Source of the DNA: Novosphingobium pokkalii
GTDB taxonomy: Bacteria > Pseudomonadota > Alphaproteobacteria > Sphingomonadales > Sphingomonadaceae
Assembly (NCBI RefSeq): GCF_014652855.1
Contig: NZ_BMZP01000012.1
Coordinates: 1 to 64,000 of the forward strand
Length of the DNA: 64,000 nt
Direction of reading: 5' to 3'
Positions 53,250 through 63,952 of the stretch are shown in pieces. The translations under genes and the position numbers were made by a program. Numbering within the stretch: the stretch's first letter is position 1; every line of letters begins with the position of its first letter. The notes beneath the pieces are model-generated. The model worked only from the letters and a program-made list of their open reading frames with translations, ran no database searches and was not told where the DNA came from.

Positions 53250-54632
53250 TCAACCAAGGTGCGCGAGCAGCCGGTCGAGATCGCCACTGACGAAGCTCGC
53301 GAAATTGTCGGCAATGCCATAGGGCACCAGAAGGCGGCGCCCCAACGCCAGGCTGCCGCAGCTATAGACCACATTGGGCACATAGCCGTCGCGCTGTTCC
53401 GGGCCGGGACGCAGCAGCGGCAGCGTGGCGCGGGCGAGCACGCGCGCGGGATCGTCGCGATCGAGCAGCACGGCGCCGATCGTGTAGTTGCGCACGGGGC
53501 CAACGCCGTGGGTCATCACCAGCCAGCCCTCGTCGATCTCTATCGGCGATCCGCAGTTGCCCATCTGCACGAATTCCCAGACGTGGCGCGGGCAGACGAT
53601 CTTCTCCGCCTCGTCCCAGTGCCACAGGCTGTCAGACCGCATGAGCCAGAGGTTCTCGTTGTCCTGCCGTCCGATCATGGCGTAGCGGCCGCCCACTTTG
53701 CGCGGAAACAGGGCCATGCCCTTGTTCACCGCCACCCGCCCGGTGAGAGTGCGGATATCAAAGCGGCGGAAATCGTGGGTGGAGAGCATCTGCGCCCGCC
53801 CGGTCACGCCATCGAAGGCGGTGAACGTGCCGTGGTAGCACTGGGCGCCATCGTCCTGCGTGAACTGCACCAGGCGCAAGTCTTCCAGCCCGCGCGCCTG
53901 GGCGGCGGTCATCGGAAACAGCACGGCTTCCGACACGTCCTGCGCGGCATCGAAGTGCAGGCGCAGGGCGTTGCCATCTTCATCCTGCATGTCGATGCGC
54001 GGAGAAGCGGCGAGCCCGGCCGGCGGATCGATCGTGACGCCGGCGTCCCCGTCCCAGCAGCCGGTGCGGAACGTGATCGACGAGACATGGCCCTCGCCAA
54101 TGCCGCGCAGGGCGCAGATGAAGCGCATGCCCCCGGCCGGCGCATCGGCCTGGTCGGGCGCCGGCACGATCGAGGGATTGAACAGCGCCGCCGCCTCGAA
54201 CGCATATTCCTGAAGGAACATGCCGCCCACCAACATGCGGCGATCGAGGCCCAGCCGCGCGGCGTCGGGCGCGATCGTGGCGATTTCGGCTGCGCGCCGC
54301 TCCACCGTGGCCACCACGTCGCGATGCCGCGCGTCGAGCAGTTCCTTCATGTAGGCCAGCGCCTGGGTCACGCCATCGTCGTCCAGCGCGGCGACCCGCG
54401 CCACGATCGCCCGCACCCGCTCCCCCGGCTCGGTGGCATAGCCTTCGGGATAGGACAGGTCGAACGGGCGCAGCACCGTGCGGGTCGCATCGGGCTTGAG
54501 CTGCACATGCGCGCGGCGCCAGAATTCCACGATCGGCGGCGGCAGCACGGCGGCATCCACGCGGGCGCGCAGGGCGTCTGCATCCGTGGCGTCGGCAGGG
54601 TGGTGCGAGGAACGGGGCTCGGCATCAGACAT
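53250..54632 (-). CDS. GH130-family glycoside phosphorylase/hydrolase-like protein
   Basis: This 460-residue protein has the five-blade-propeller signature of GH130 (FNPSIVPAPDQ, RGIGEGHVSSITFRTG, NCGSPIEIDEGWLVMTHGVG, RNYTIGAVLLD). GH130 enzymes act on beta-mannosides, mostly by phosphorolysis. The N-terminal extension of about 150 residues before the core is longer than in short members. AAGGA eight bases before the ATG decides the start. It is divergent from transketolase. A role in mannan or glycan turnover is plausible, but activity class and substrate are not determined. Confidence 0.8.
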   Translation of the reverse strand: MSDAEPRSSHHPADATDADALRARVDAAVLPPPIVEFWRRAHVQLKPDATRTVLRPFDLSYPEGYATEPGERVRAIVARVAALDDDGVTQALAYMKELLDARHRDVVATVERRAAEIATIAPDAARLGLDRRMLVGGMFLQEYAFEAAALFNPSIVPAPDQADAPAGGMRFICALRGIGEGHVSSITFRTGCWDGDAGVTIDPPAGLAASPRIDMQDEDGNALRLHFDAAQDVSEAVLFPMTAAQARGLEDLRLVQFTQDDGAQCYHGTFTAFDGVTGRAQMLSTHDFRRFDIRTLTGRVAVNKGMALFPRKVGGRYAMIGRQDNENLWLMRSDSLWHWDEAEKIVCPRHVWEFVQMGNCGSPIEIDEGWLVMTHGVGPVRNYTIGAVLLDRDDPARVLARATLPLLRPGPEQRDGYVPNVVYSCGSLALGRRLLVPYGIADNFASFVSGDLDRLLAHLG

Positions 54633-54810
54633 CTGGGGCATCCTTTCGGCGTGAAGCCATGCCGCACCAAACGCCGCTGGGGTGGCTAAGGCTCCTGCAC
54701 AAAAAGGCAAAAAAGGCTCGCCCCGGCGATCCGGGCGAAACCGCGCCGGGCCTCGTCCGTTGCTTCTCGCACAATCCTCCTCCCCGCGCCGCGCCATCGA
54801 AAGCCAGTTC

Positions 54811-56889
54811 ATGCCCCACCATGATGCCCCCGCCGCCGATCAGCCCCCCGCCGACCAACAGCGCCTGGCGATCGACACCATCCGCACCCTGGCGATGGAC
54901 GCCGTGCAAAAGGCCAACTCGGGCCACCCCGGCACGCCGATGGCGCTGGCACCGGTCGCCTATGCCCTGTGGCACGATGTCTTGCGCACCGATCCCGCCT
55001 GCCCGGATTGGCCCAACCGCGATCGCTTCGTGCTGTCGGTGGGCCATGCCTCGATGCTGCTCTATGCCGTGCTGCACCTGGCCGGGGTGGAGGAAATCGA
55101 CGCCGATGGCCGCAAGACCGGGCAGCCGGCGGTCAGCCTGGCTGATATCGAGCAGTTCCGCCAGCTTGGCAGCAAGACTCCGGGCCACCCCGAATATCGC
55201 ATGACCACCGGGGTGGAGACCACCACCGGCCCGCTTGGGCAGGGCGTGGCCAACGCGGTGGGCATGGCCATGGCAGAGCAGGCCCTGGCCGCCCACTTCA
55301 ACCGCGACGGTTTCCCGCTGTTCGATCACGCCGTCTATGCGCTGTGCGGCGATGGCGACATGATGGAGGGCATTTCCGGCGAAGCGGCCTCGCTCGCCGG
55401 GCACCTCGCGCTGTCGAACCTGTGCTGGATCTATGACAGCAACACGATCTCGATCGAAGGCTCGACCCAGATCGCCTTTACCGAGGATGTCGGCGCACGG
55501 TTCCAGGCCTATGGCTGGCAGGTGCTGCACGTGGACGATGCCAACGACCTTGCCGCGCTGCGCACCGCCTTCGACCGCTTCCGCGCCACCACCGACAAGC
55601 CCACGCTGATCGTGGTGCGCTCCGTCATCGGCTGGGGCAGCCCCCGCGCCGGCAGCGCCAAGGCCCACGGCGAGCCGCTGGGCGAAGACGGCGTGCGCGC
55701 CACCAAGCAAGCCTATGGCTGGCCGCAGGACAAGAGCTTCTACGTGCCCGACGGCGTGAAGGAGGCCTTTTCGCAGGCGGTCGCCACGCGGGGCCGCCCC
55801 TTGCGCGAAGCCTGGGAGGCGCTGCTGGCGCGCTATCGTGCCGTCTACCCCACCCTGGCTGCGGAACTGGATCAGTTGCGCAGCGGCCACCTCCCGCAGG
55901 GCTGGCAGGATGCGCTGCCCACCTTCGCGCCCGATGCCAAGGGTCTGGCCTCGCGCGAGGCGGGCGGCAAAGTGCTCAACGCCGTGGCGCCGCACCTGCC
56001 CAGCCTGATCGGCGGGGCGGCCGACCTTTCGCCTTCGACCAAGACCGAGATCACCGGTGCGCCATCATTCGGACCAGGCGAGCGTAGCGGGCGCAACCTG
56101 CATTTCGGCGTGCGCGAACATGCCATGGGCGCGATCGCCAATGGCCTGGCGCTGTCCTATCTGCGCCCCTACACCGCCACGTTCCTGGTCTTTGCCGACT
56201 ATATGCGCGCGCCAATCCGCCTTGCCGCGATCATGGAACTACCCACGATCTTCGTGTTCACGCACGATTCGATCGGGGTGGGCGAAGACGGGCCGACGCA
56301 TCAGCCGATCGAGCACCTCGCCACGCTGCGCGCCATTCCCGGCCTCGACACGATCCGCCCCGGCGATGCCAACGAAGTGGCGGTGGCCTGGCGCCTGGCA
56401 CTGGAAAGCACCCACACGCCCACCGCCCTGATCCTCTCCCGCCAGGCCATCCCCACGCTTGACCGGGCCGAGCTGGCATCGGCGCAAGGCGTCGCGCGCG
56501 GCGCCTATGTGCTGGGCGATTGCGAGGGCACGCCGGAGCTTATCCTGATCGGCACCGGCTCGGAATTGCCTTTGGTGGTGGAGGCTTGGCGCGATCTTGC
56601 GGCACAGGGCATACGCGCCCGCGTCGTTTCGATGCCAAGCTGGCACCGCTTCGAATTGCAGGATGCGGCCTATCGTGAAAGCGTGCTGCCGCGCAGCGTG
56701 CGTGCCCGCATCGCGGTGGAACAGGGCGGATCGCTGGGTTGGGACCGCTATGTCGGCCTCGACGGCGCCACGGTGACCATGTCCACGTTCGGGGCATCGG
56801 CACCGCTCGCCAAACTTCAGGAAAAGTTTGGCTTCACCCGTGACAACGTGATCAAGCTGGCGCACGAGGCACTCGCGAAAAGCCGCTGA
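54811..56889 (+). CDS. tkt: Transketolase
   Basis: This 692-residue thiamine-diphosphate enzyme of the pentose phosphate pathway interconverts C2 units between sugar phosphates. The TPP/Mg motif [13 protein letters not shown] and the substrate-binding [14 protein letters not shown] are intact, as are [16 protein letters not shown] and a C-terminal domain with [12 protein letters not shown]. The chosen ATG ([10 protein letters not shown]) is preceded by only a weak site. It is followed by 6-phosphogluconate dehydrogenase, so sugar-phosphate metabolism is grouped here. Confidence 0.95.
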   Translation: MPHHDAPAADQPPADQQRLAIDTIRTLAMDAVQKANSGHPGTPMALAPVAYALWHDVLRTDPACPDWPNRDRFVLSVGHASMLLYAVLHLAGVEEIDADGRKTGQPAVSLADIEQFRQLGSKTPGHPEYRMTTGVETTTGPLGQGVANAVGMAMAEQALAAHFNRDGFPLFDHAVYALCGDGDMMEGISGEAASLAGHLALSNLCWIYDSNTISIEGSTQIAFTEDVGARFQAYGWQVLHVDDANDLAALRTAFDRFRATTDKPTLIVVRSVIGWGSPRAGSAKAHGEPLGEDGVRATKQAYGWPQDKSFYVPDGVKEAFSQAVATRGRPLREAWEALLARYRAVYPTLAAELDQLRSGHLPQGWQDALPTFAPDAKGLASREAGGKVLNAVAPHLPSLIGGAADLSPSTKTEITGAPSFGPGERSGRNLHFGVREHAMGAIANGLALSYLRPYTATFLVFADYMRAPIRLAAIMELPTIFVFTHDSIGVGEDGPTHQPIEHLATLRAIPGLDTIRPGDANEVAVAWRLALESTHTPTALILSRQAIPTLDRAELASAQGVARGAYVLGDCEGTPELILIGTGSELPLVVEAWRDLAAQGIRARVVSMPSWHRFELQDAAYRESVLPRSVRARIAVEQGGSLGWDRYVGLDGATVTMSTFGASAPLAKLQEKFGFTRDNVIKLAHEALAKSR

Positions 56890-56950
56890 ACACCGTTGCC
56901 CCAAGGCCGGATCGCGGCCGGACAGACAAGATCGACAGGAGATAACCCAG

Positions 56951-57928
56951 ATGCGTGTTGCCATCATCGGCCTCGGCCGCATGGGCGCCGGGATCGCCCG
57001 CCGCCTGATGCGGGCCGGCCATGACGTGATTGCCTATGATGTGTCGGAAGAGGCCGTGGCCAGGCTGGTGGAACAAGGCGGGATGGGCGCCGGCTCGCTG
57101 GAAGAGGCTGCCAGCAGGTTCACGGGCCAGAAGGTGTTCTGGGTCATGCTGCCGGCGGGCGAGATCACCGAGACGACGATTGCCAGGCTGGCCGATCTGG
57201 CCGCACCGGGCGATATCGTGATCGACGGCGGCAACTCGTTCTACAAGGACGATATCCGCCGTGCCAAGGCCTTGGCGGCCAAGGACATCGCCTATGTCGA
57301 TGTCGGCACTTCGGGCGGGGTCTGGGGCCTTGACCGTGGCTTCAGCATGATGGTCGGCGGGCCGGACGATGCCGTGGCGACGATCGATCCCATCCTCGAT
57401 GCCCTGGCTCCGGGTCTCGGCACGATCGAGCGCACCGCAGACCGCGCCGCCGATGCCGATCCGCGCCCGGAAAAGGGCTATATCCACGCCGGCCCGGCCG
57501 GTGCGGGCCACTTCGTGAAGATGGTCCACAACGGCATCGAATACGGCATGATGGCCGCCTTTGCCGAAGGGTTTGATATCCTCAAAAGCAAGGCGTCGGA
57601 CAAGCTGCCCGAAGACGAACGCTTCGATCTCAACCTGCCCGACATTGCCGAGGCATGGCGCCGGGGCAGCGTCGTCTCGTCGTGGCTGCTGGACCTGACC
57701 GCCGAGGCGCTCGCCCGCGACCATGCGCTCGATGGCTTTGCCGGCAACGTGGCGGATTCGGGCGAAGGCCGCTGGACGGTGGAAGCCGCGATGGAAGAAG
57801 CCGTGCCGGCCTATGTGCTGTCTGCCGCGCTCTATGCCCGCTATCGCAGCCGCAGCGAAACCACGTTTGGCGACAAGGTGCTTTCGGCCATGCGCTTTGG
57901 CTTTGGCGGCCACGTGGAAGGCAAGTAA
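56951..57928 (+). CDS. gnd: 6-phosphogluconate dehydrogenase, decarboxylating (short GndA-like)
   Basis: This 325-residue short-form 6PGDH oxidatively decarboxylates 6-phosphogluconate to ribulose 5-phosphate. The N-terminal [14 protein letters not shown] cofactor motif and the substrate-site block [13 protein letters not shown] with its catalytic Lys are visible. The length matches the YqeC-type NAD-dependent class rather than the long E. coli Gnd. An AGGAG site precedes the ATG. It is probably co-transcribed with transketolase 61 bases upstream. Confidence 0.92.
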   Translation: MRVAIIGLGRMGAGIARRLMRAGHDVIAYDVSEEAVARLVEQGGMGAGSLEEAASRFTGQKVFWVMLPAGEITETTIARLADLAAPGDIVIDGGNSFYKDDIRRAKALAAKDIAYVDVGTSGGVWGLDRGFSMMVGGPDDAVATIDPILDALAPGLGTIERTADRAADADPRPEKGYIHAGPAGAGHFVKMVHNGIEYGMMAAFAEGFDILKSKASDKLPEDERFDLNLPDIAEAWRRGSVVSSWLLDLTAEALARDHALDGFAGNVADSGEGRWTVEAAMEEAVPAYVLSAALYARYRSRSETTFGDKVLSAMRFGFGGHVEGK

Positions 57929-57941
57929 GCTGCCCCGAATT

Positions 57942-57982
57942 CTCCGGCGGGAAAACGCGCTCAACGTGTTTTATCGCCGGAG
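57942..57982 (+). terminator. Imperfect hairpin after gnd
   Basis: Outer arms CTCCGGCG and CGCCGGAG are perfect. Inner AAAACGCG and CGTGTTTT pair with one G-T, making a long stem of about 16 pairs around a 5-base loop. No T-run follows, so termination is uncertain. It separates the tkt-gnd unit from the following dehydrogenase gene. Confidence 0.4.
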
Positions 57983-58078
57983 CGCGATATTGATGATAGC
58001 GCAACCACCGGCAATTTCCTATCTGGCAGGCCACACCCGCGCGGGGATCCGCGCGCAACGGCAAAGGAGCATGCGCCC

Positions 58079-59632
58079 ATGAACGGTGCCTATCTGATCG
58101 GCGGCGAAAACCGCACCAGCAGCGAAACCTTCGGCGGGATCGAAGCCGCCACCGGCCAGCCGCTCGACGGCGCGTTCTCGATCACCCCGCAGGGCGATAT
58201 CGCCCAGGCCTGCGCTCTCGCCGCCGCCGCGTTCGACGCCTATCGCGAAACCACGCCCGCAGCGCGCGCCGCGTTTCTGGAAGCCATCGCCACCGCGCTC
58301 GAAGCCCGTGCCGAGGCGATCATCGCGCGCGCCATGCTGGAAACCGGCCTGCCGCAGGGCCGCCTTGCCGGCGAACTGGGCCGCACCACCGGCCAACTCC
58401 GCCTGTTCGCCACGGTCGTGCGCGAAGGCGCCTGGGCCGGCGCAGTGATCGAGGCGGCGCTGCCCGATCGCCAGCCGCTGCCCCGCCCGGCACTGGCCTC
58501 GCGCACCATCCCGCTCGGGCCGGTGGCCGTGTTCGGTGCTTCCAACTTCCCCCTCGCGTTCAGCGTTGCGGGCGGCGACACCGCCTCGGCCCTCGCCGCC
58601 GGCTGCCCGGTGGTGGTCAAGGCGCATCCCGCGCACCCCGGCACCTCGCGCCTGGCCGGTGAAGCGATTGCCGAAGCGGTGGCCCAGTGCGGCCTGCCCG
58701 GCGGCGTGTTCAGCCTGGTCCAGGGGCCGGGCAACGACATCGGCACCGCGCTGGTGGCCGATCCGGCGATCAAGGCGGTCGGCTTCACTGGGTCGCGCCG
58801 GGGTGGCGTGGCGCTGATGGCCGTGGCCGCCGCCCGGCCCGAACCGATCCCGGTCTATGCCGAAATGTCGTCGATCAACCCGGTGCTGCTGTTCCCCGGC
58901 GCCCTGGCAGACCGCGCGGAAGACCTGGGCAAGGCCTATGTCGGCTCGCTCAGCCTGTTCGCCGGGCAGTTCTGCACCAATCCGGGCCTGGTCATCGCGC
59001 TCGACAGCCCCGATCTCGATCGCTTCCTCGCCGCTGCCGCGCAGGCGCTGGCGGGCGTGGCGCCGCAGGTGATGCTGACCGGCGCGATTGCCGCCGCCTA
59101 TGCCAAGGGTATCGCAACCCTTACGGCGGGCGAAGGCGTGTCGATCGTCGCCGCCGGGCCTGACGGCAACGCGCAGAGCGGCGCCGCGCGCCTGCTCACC
59201 GTCGATGCCGCGCATCTGCTGGCCAACCCGGCGCTGACCGAAGAAGTCTTCGGCCCCTCCTCACTGGTCGTGCGGGCCAAGAGCACGGACGAAATCGCCG
59301 CGCTGCTCGAAGGGCTGGAAGGCCAACTCACCGCCACGCTGCATATCACGGACGCCGACCATGCCCTGGCCGCGCCGCTGATCCCGGTGCTGGAACGCAA
59401 GGTTGGCCGCATCCTCGCCAATGGCTGGCCCACCGGCGTGGAAGTGAGCCGCTCGATGGTCCATGGCGGGCCGTTCCCCGCCACCAGCGACGGGCGCTCC
59501 ACCTCAGTCGGGGCGATGGCGATCCACCGCTTCCTGCGCCCGGTCTGCTATCAGGCGCTGCCCGACGCGCTGTTGCCGCAAGCGCTCCAGGCCGCCAATC
59601 CGCAAGGCCTGCCGCGCCAGACTTTTGCCTGA
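58079..59632 (+). CDS. Aldehyde dehydrogenase, alpha-ketoglutaric semialdehyde (2,5-dioxovalerate) type
   Basis: This 517-residue ALDH has the catalytic Cys in GQFCTNPGL and the general-base region [11 protein letters not shown], characteristic of the KGSADH group that oxidises 2,5-dioxopentanoate to 2-oxoglutarate. It typically ends pentose, uronate or hydroxyproline pathways. AAAGGAG lies ten bases before the ATG. It follows tkt and gnd after a hairpin. NADP preference is usual for the group but not proven here. Confidence 0.85.
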   Translation: MNGAYLIGGENRTSSETFGGIEAATGQPLDGAFSITPQGDIAQACALAAAAFDAYRETTPAARAAFLEAIATALEARAEAIIARAMLETGLPQGRLAGELGRTTGQLRLFATVVREGAWAGAVIEAALPDRQPLPRPALASRTIPLGPVAVFGASNFPLAFSVAGGDTASALAAGCPVVVKAHPAHPGTSRLAGEAIAEAVAQCGLPGGVFSLVQGPGNDIGTALVADPAIKAVGFTGSRRGGVALMAVAAARPEPIPVYAEMSSINPVLLFPGALADRAEDLGKAYVGSLSLFAGQFCTNPGLVIALDSPDLDRFLAAAAQALAGVAPQVMLTGAIAAAYAKGIATLTAGEGVSIVAAGPDGNAQSGAARLLTVDAAHLLANPALTEEVFGPSSLVVRAKSTDEIAALLEGLEGQLTATLHITDADHALAAPLIPVLERKVGRILANGWPTGVEVSRSMVHGGPFPATSDGRSTSVGAMAIHRFLRPVCYQALPDALLPQALQAANPQGLPRQTFA

Positions 59633-59639
59633 CACCCGC

Positions 59640-59676
59640 GCGCCCGCCGGCTCTCCTGCCGGCGGGCGCATCTTTC
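59640..59676 (+). terminator. Terminator-like hairpin after the aldehyde dehydrogenase gene
   Basis: A perfect 11-bp stem (GCGCCCGCCGG / CCGGCGGGCGC) with an 8-base loop is followed by a short T-rich tail (ATCTTTCC). It starts eight bases after the stop codon. Confidence 0.7.
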
Positions 59677-59706
59677 CATTCGCGAACAATGGCGTATGGA
59701 CGGGGC

Positions 59707-61011
59707 ATGACGTTTACCGACATCGCCCGGCGCACGTATGATCACAATTTCCGGCTCGATCCGATCGTGCGCAGCCTGCTCGACACGGATTTCTACAAGC
59801 TGTTGATGTTGCAGATGATCCGGCATGTGCACCCGGATGTTGCGACCACCTTTTCGCTGATCAACCGCACCACCAGCGTGCGCCTGGCCGATGTGATCGA
59901 CGAAGCCGAACTGCGCGCGCAGCTCGATCACGCGCGCACCGTGCGCTTTACCAAGAAAGAGCTGATCTGGCTGGCCGGCAACAGCTTTTATGGGCGCCAG
60001 CAGATGTTTGGCCCCGATTTCCTGGCCTGGCTCGCCGATTTCCGCCTGCCCGAATACGAGTTGCACCGCCGCGACGGGCAATACGAACTGCATTTCGCCG
60101 GCCCCTGGACTCACACCACGATGTGGGAAATCCCGGCCCTCGCAATCATCAACGAACTGCGCTCGCGCGCCGCGCTGCGCGACAAGGGCAAGTTCGCGCT
60201 CGATGTCACGTTCGCCCGCGCCAAGGCCAAGCTGTGGAACAAGGTGGAGCGGCTGCGCGCCCTGCCCGATCTGGTGCTGTCGGATTTCGGCACGCGCCGC
60301 CGCCATGGCTTCCTGTGGCAGCGCTGGTGCGTGGAGGCGCTGAAGGAAGGGCTGGGCGATCGCTTCATCGGCACGTCCAACGTGCTGCTGGCGATGGACG
60401 CCGATCTGGAAGCGATCGGCACCAATGCCCATGAATTGCCGATGGTGGCCGCCGCGCTTTCCCGCAATGATGCCGAACTGGCCGCTGCGCCCTATCGCGT
60501 GCTGGAGGAATGGCGCCAGCACTACAACGGCAACCTGCTGATTGCCCTGCCCGACGCATTCGGCACCGCCGCGTTCCTGCGCAATGCCCCCGATTGGCTG
60601 GCGGGCTGGACCGGCTTCCGCCCCGACAGCGCCCCGCCGATCCCCGCCGGGGAACAGATCATCGCGTGGTGGCAGGCCCATGGCGTCGATCCGCGCCAGC
60701 GCCTGCTGATCTTTTCCGATGGCATGGACGTGGATTCGATCGAGCGGACCTATCACCACTTCCACGGCCGCGTGCGGCTCAGCTTTGGCTGGGGCACCAA
60801 CCTGACCAACGATTTCCGCGATTGCGCGCCCGATGGCGATAGCGCGCTCGAACCAATCTCGCTGGTCTGCAAAGTCACCAGCGCCAATGGCCACCCGGCG
60901 GTCAAGCTGTCGGACAATCCGGCCAAGGCCACCGGCGACCCGGCCGAAATCGCCCGCTACTTGCGCGTATTCGGCCGCGAAGGGCTGGCCCCGGCGCCAG
61001 TCACGGTCTAG
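59707..61011 (+). CDS. pncB: Nicotinate phosphoribosyltransferase
   Basis: This 434-residue enzyme makes nicotinate mononucleotide from nicotinate and PRPP in NAD salvage. Family blocks include [15 protein letters not shown] at the N-terminus, the [10 protein letters not shown] motif and [17 protein letters not shown] near the C-terminus, in addition to [11 protein letters not shown]. The ATG of [10 protein letters not shown] is preferred over one six codons upstream, with GGACGGGG before it. It converges with nadV and the two stops overlap by eleven bases. Confidence 0.94.
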   Translation: MTFTDIARRTYDHNFRLDPIVRSLLDTDFYKLLMLQMIRHVHPDVATTFSLINRTTSVRLADVIDEAELRAQLDHARTVRFTKKELIWLAGNSFYGRQQMFGPDFLAWLADFRLPEYELHRRDGQYELHFAGPWTHTTMWEIPALAIINELRSRAALRDKGKFALDVTFARAKAKLWNKVERLRALPDLVLSDFGTRRRHGFLWQRWCVEALKEGLGDRFIGTSNVLLAMDADLEAIGTNAHELPMVAAALSRNDAELAAAPYRVLEEWRQHYNGNLLIALPDAFGTAAFLRNAPDWLAGWTGFRPDSAPPIPAGEQIIAWWQAHGVDPRQRLLIFSDGMDVDSIERTYHHFHGRVRLSFGWGTNLTNDFRDCAPDGDSALEPISLVCKVTSANGHPAVKLSDNPAKATGDPAEIARYLRVFGREGLAPAPVTV

Positions 61012-62389
61012 CCGCCGCCCGCGCGCGCACCTGTGCAAAGGTGTGGCGCACCAGCATCTGGCCATTGCGCCATACCGGCCGCATCAGGTCTTCGTCTGCC
61101 GCCACCGTATCGCGCCGCGCGGCGACCATGGCGCCATCGCGCAAGACCACGGCCTGGCGCCCGGCCTTGCTCGCCTTGGCTGGATCGGTCGCGGGGCTTT
61201 TGAACACATCGTGCCACACCCCGTCGGCGTCGCGCATGGCATTGGCTTTCATGGCAAAGCGCAAGGTGTCGCGGTTCACTTTCTGGAGCAGCCCAGCGCC
61301 CATGCCGAAAGCGATGTTGTCGATGGCAAAGCCCGTCTCGACCAGCCGATCGATCAGGCGGCCGATGGTCTCCAGCGTCATCCCGTCGCCCTGGATCACC
61401 CGCACGTGCGGATCGAGCACGCGAAAGCCCTTCGCATTGACCGAGCCGCCAAACGCCTCCCACAGCGCGGCGATCGTGCGCAGCGGCGTTTCGATCGGGT
61501 CGCCGCTGTCGGGCCGCACCACCAGCGTGCCCTGGCGGCCCAGCACTTGCGCGCGCAAGCTGCCGCCCCAGATATCGCGCACTGCCGCATCCAGGTCATA
61601 GCTGTCGGACACCACCGCCACCAGCCGCCCCTGGCCATCGAAAGCGTCGAGCATCGTGCGATAGGCCTCCGCCTCGCGCGCGCGGCCCCAACTGGTGATC
61701 GTGCTGTGTTCGGCGGCGGGGATCGAGAAGCCGGCAATATCGGCATCGTAATAGCGGCGCGCCGCCAGCAGCGCTTCCATCGTGTCGGTGCCCTGGAAAT
61801 TGACGAGGTGGGCCATCCCGCCCAGCCCGGCGCTTTCCGCACTGCTCACCCCGCGCGCGCCGAAATCGTGCAGTTTGAACGGCAACTGGCCTTGCGGATC
61901 GTCGCTGGTACGTTCCAGCCCGGCCAGGATCACCTGGCGGCATTGCCAGCTCATCGTCGCCACCGTGCTGGGATACCACACCGCGCGCAGCAGCGCCGTT
62001 TCCACGAAAGTGGTCAGCCAGGGCATGCGCGGATCGGTGTTTTCCACCTGCACCAGCGGCACGCCGGCGGGCACCACCATGCCTTCGGGCAAGGCGCGGA
62101 TCTCCAACGGCAGGTGCCCGCCATGATCGGCCACGATCGTGCTCCACCCGGCGCGGTTGAACGGCACGCCATGCGCCGCGCAAAGTGCCTCTGCCTCGTC
62201 CACATCGGCGCGCGTCACCGGCCGTCCGAGATAGTCGATCAGATAGGGTTGCAGGCCCAGGAACAGCACCTGGTCGCTGGCCCCGCCCGGCCGCGCCTCG
62301 ACATAGGCGCTGATCATCTCCGCTTCGGGCGGATATTGGCGGAAATGGCTCTGCTTGTAGCTGTCGGTGGCCAGGATCGGATTGGTCAT
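61001..62389 (-). CDS. nadV: Nicotinamide phosphoribosyltransferase (NadV/NAMPT)
   Basis: This 462-residue NAMPT-type enzyme makes nicotinamide mononucleotide directly from nicotinamide and PRPP, which is an uncommon route in bacteria. The family is recognisable from [14 protein letters not shown] at the N-terminus, [18 protein letters not shown], the [14 protein letters not shown] block and RPDSGDP. It converges with pncB, so this locus provides both nicotinate and nicotinamide salvage. No Nudix-type NrtR regulator is next to it. Confidence 0.94.
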   Translation of the reverse strand: MTNPILATDSYKQSHFRQYPPEAEMISAYVEARPGGASDQVLFLGLQPYLIDYLGRPVTRADVDEAEALCAAHGVPFNRAGWSTIVADHGGHLPLEIRALPEGMVVPAGVPLVQVENTDPRMPWLTTFVETALLRAVWYPSTVATMSWQCRQVILAGLERTSDDPQGQLPFKLHDFGARGVSSAESAGLGGMAHLVNFQGTDTMEALLAARRYYDADIAGFSIPAAEHSTITSWGRAREAEAYRTMLDAFDGQGRLVAVVSDSYDLDAAVRDIWGGSLRAQVLGRQGTLVVRPDSGDPIETPLRTIAALWEAFGGSVNAKGFRVLDPHVRVIQGDGMTLETIGRLIDRLVETGFAIDNIAFGMGAGLLQKVNRDTLRFAMKANAMRDADGVWHDVFKSPATDPAKASKAGRQAVVLRDGAMVAARRDTVAADEDLMRPVWRNGQMLVRHTFAQVRARAAARP

Positions 62390-62441
62390 GATCCCCCTCC
62401 CTCACACGCCGCGCGCCCTGCGGCAAGACTCAAGGGCGGCG

Positions 62442-63830
62442 CTATCCGGCGCTTTCGGCCGCCATCGCCTTGGCTAGGGCATCCAGCGCCGCCGGGCTGG
62501 TCTGCGCCACGTTCCAGCGCAGGAACGGCGCGGCGCTCTGGCTGGGGCTGAACACGTTGCCGGGCGCCAGGATTACGCCATGGGCGAGGCAGCGCTGCGC
62601 CAGGGCGGCGCTGTCCAGCCCGGCCGGCAGGCGGCACCACAGCGTAAAGCCCGCCCCGTCTGCCCCGCTGACGGTCAACCCCAGGCTCGCCAGCGCCTGC
62701 GCGCTGTGCCGCCGGGCGCGGTCCAGCTTGCGGCGCAATTGCTCCATGTGGCGGCGATAGGCGCCCTGGCCCAGCACATGCCCGATTGCGGCACTTGCCA
62801 GCGGGCTCGGCCCACCAAAGCCGGTGGCAAGCTGCAAGTCGGCCAGGGCATCGATCCATTCCGGCCGCGCCGCGATATAGCCACAGCGCACGGCGGCGGA
62901 GATCGTCTTGGAAAAGCTGCCGATGCGGATCACGCCGGACAGGCCATCGAGCGCTGCCATGGTGGGGCGCCCAGGTGCGAAATCGGCGAAGATATCGTCC
63001 TCCACGATCACCATGCCGTGCGCCGCCGCCAGCCCCGGCAGGCGATGCGCGGTGGGCAGCGCCAGTGCGCCGCCGGTGGGGTTGTGCACGCCGGAATTGG
63101 TAAGATAGAGGCGCGGCCGCTCTGCCGCGACAACGGCGGCAAACACCGCCGGATCCGGGCCACTCGGGCCGAAAGGCACGCTCACCGCGCGCGCGGCATG
63201 GGCCGCCACCAGCGCCTGGTAATTGAAATAGCACGGATCATCGAGCAGCACCGTGTCGCCGGGGCGCAGCAGCAGGCGGCAGATCAGGTCTGCCGCTGCC
63301 GAACCAGATGCCGTCAGCAGGATGCGATCGGGATCGCAGACCAACCCCTCTCCGGCAAAGCGCAGGGCAATCTGCCGGCGCAACGCGGGATCGCCGGCAG
63401 TCGAACCATAGTGCAGCAGGTTGGCCGGATCGCGCATCGCTTCACGCAGACCGCGTTGCAGCGCCGCCTGCGGCATCCAGTCCGCCGGCAGCCAGCCGCA
63501 GCCCGGCATCGCCACCGCGCCGCTCTCGTCCAGCGACTGGCGCGAAACCCAGAACGGATCGATCGCATGGTCGCGGCGGGGGGCGTTGGCCGCCGGGCCG
63601 GCCGGGGCGCTGGCCAGGTGGCTAACGAAAAAGCCCGATCGCGGCACGGCTTGGATCACCCCGTCGGCCACCAGCCGGTCATAGGCCTCCACCACCGTCG
63701 CCGGCGACACGCCAAAGCGCGCTGCGCTCTGCCGCACCGAGGGCAAGCGATCACCGGCGCAGAGCAGGCGCGCGGCAATGCGGCTGCGAATGCCGTCGAT
63801 CACCTGTTGCGTGCGGGGTGCCGTTGCCAC
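62442..63830 (-). CDS. MocR-family regulator (GntR HTH fused to PLP aminotransferase domain)
   Basis: This 462-residue protein has an N-terminal GntR winged HTH (about residues 8-70: LPSVRQSAARFGVSPATVVEA) and a fold-type I aminotransferase-like domain containing the PLP lysine in SFSKTISAAVRCG. MocR regulators sense PLP, amino acids or similar compounds. GTG is the start, with GAAGG about nine bases upstream; the long ATG-initiated frame would cover the operator. Three CTGTAT half-sites in the divergent promoter fit the layout known for MocR operators. It probably controls the divergent partial gene. Confidence 0.85.
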   Translation of the reverse strand: MATAPRTQQVIDGIRSRIAARLLCAGDRLPSVRQSAARFGVSPATVVEAYDRLVADGVIQAVPRSGFFVSHLASAPAGPAANAPRRDHAIDPFWVSRQSLDESGAVAMPGCGWLPADWMPQAALQRGLREAMRDPANLLHYGSTAGDPALRRQIALRFAGEGLVCDPDRILLTASGSAAADLICRLLLRPGDTVLLDDPCYFNYQALVAAHAARAVSVPFGPSGPDPAVFAAVVAAERPRLYLTNSGVHNPTGGALALPTAHRLPGLAAAHGMVIVEDDIFADFAPGRPTMAALDGLSGVIRIGSFSKTISAAVRCGYIAARPEWIDALADLQLATGFGGPSPLASAAIGHVLGQGAYRRHMEQLRRKLDRARRHSAQALASLGLTVSGADGAGFTLWCRLPAGLDSAALAQRCLAHGVILAPGNVFSPSQSAAPFLRWNVAQTSPAALDALAKAMAAESAG

Positions 63831-63872
63831 CTGTATTGCCTTCAGAACCGATACAGAAAGGCATAACTGTAT
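63831..63872. promoter_or_regulatory. Three half-site operator for the MocR-type regulator
   Basis: CTGTAT occurs at 63831-63836 and 63867-63872, and its reverse complement ATACAG at 63851-63856. Two direct and one inverted half-site is a layout reported for MocR regulators such as PdxR. The first copy lies directly before the GTG start, suggesting autorepression. Confidence 0.55.
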
Positions 63873-63952
63873 AGCTCTGTCTCTGGCATGGCTACCCTCT
63901 TCGCGGCAAGGCGCTGCTTCCAGCAAAGCAATCACGGAAGGAAGCGGGAACC

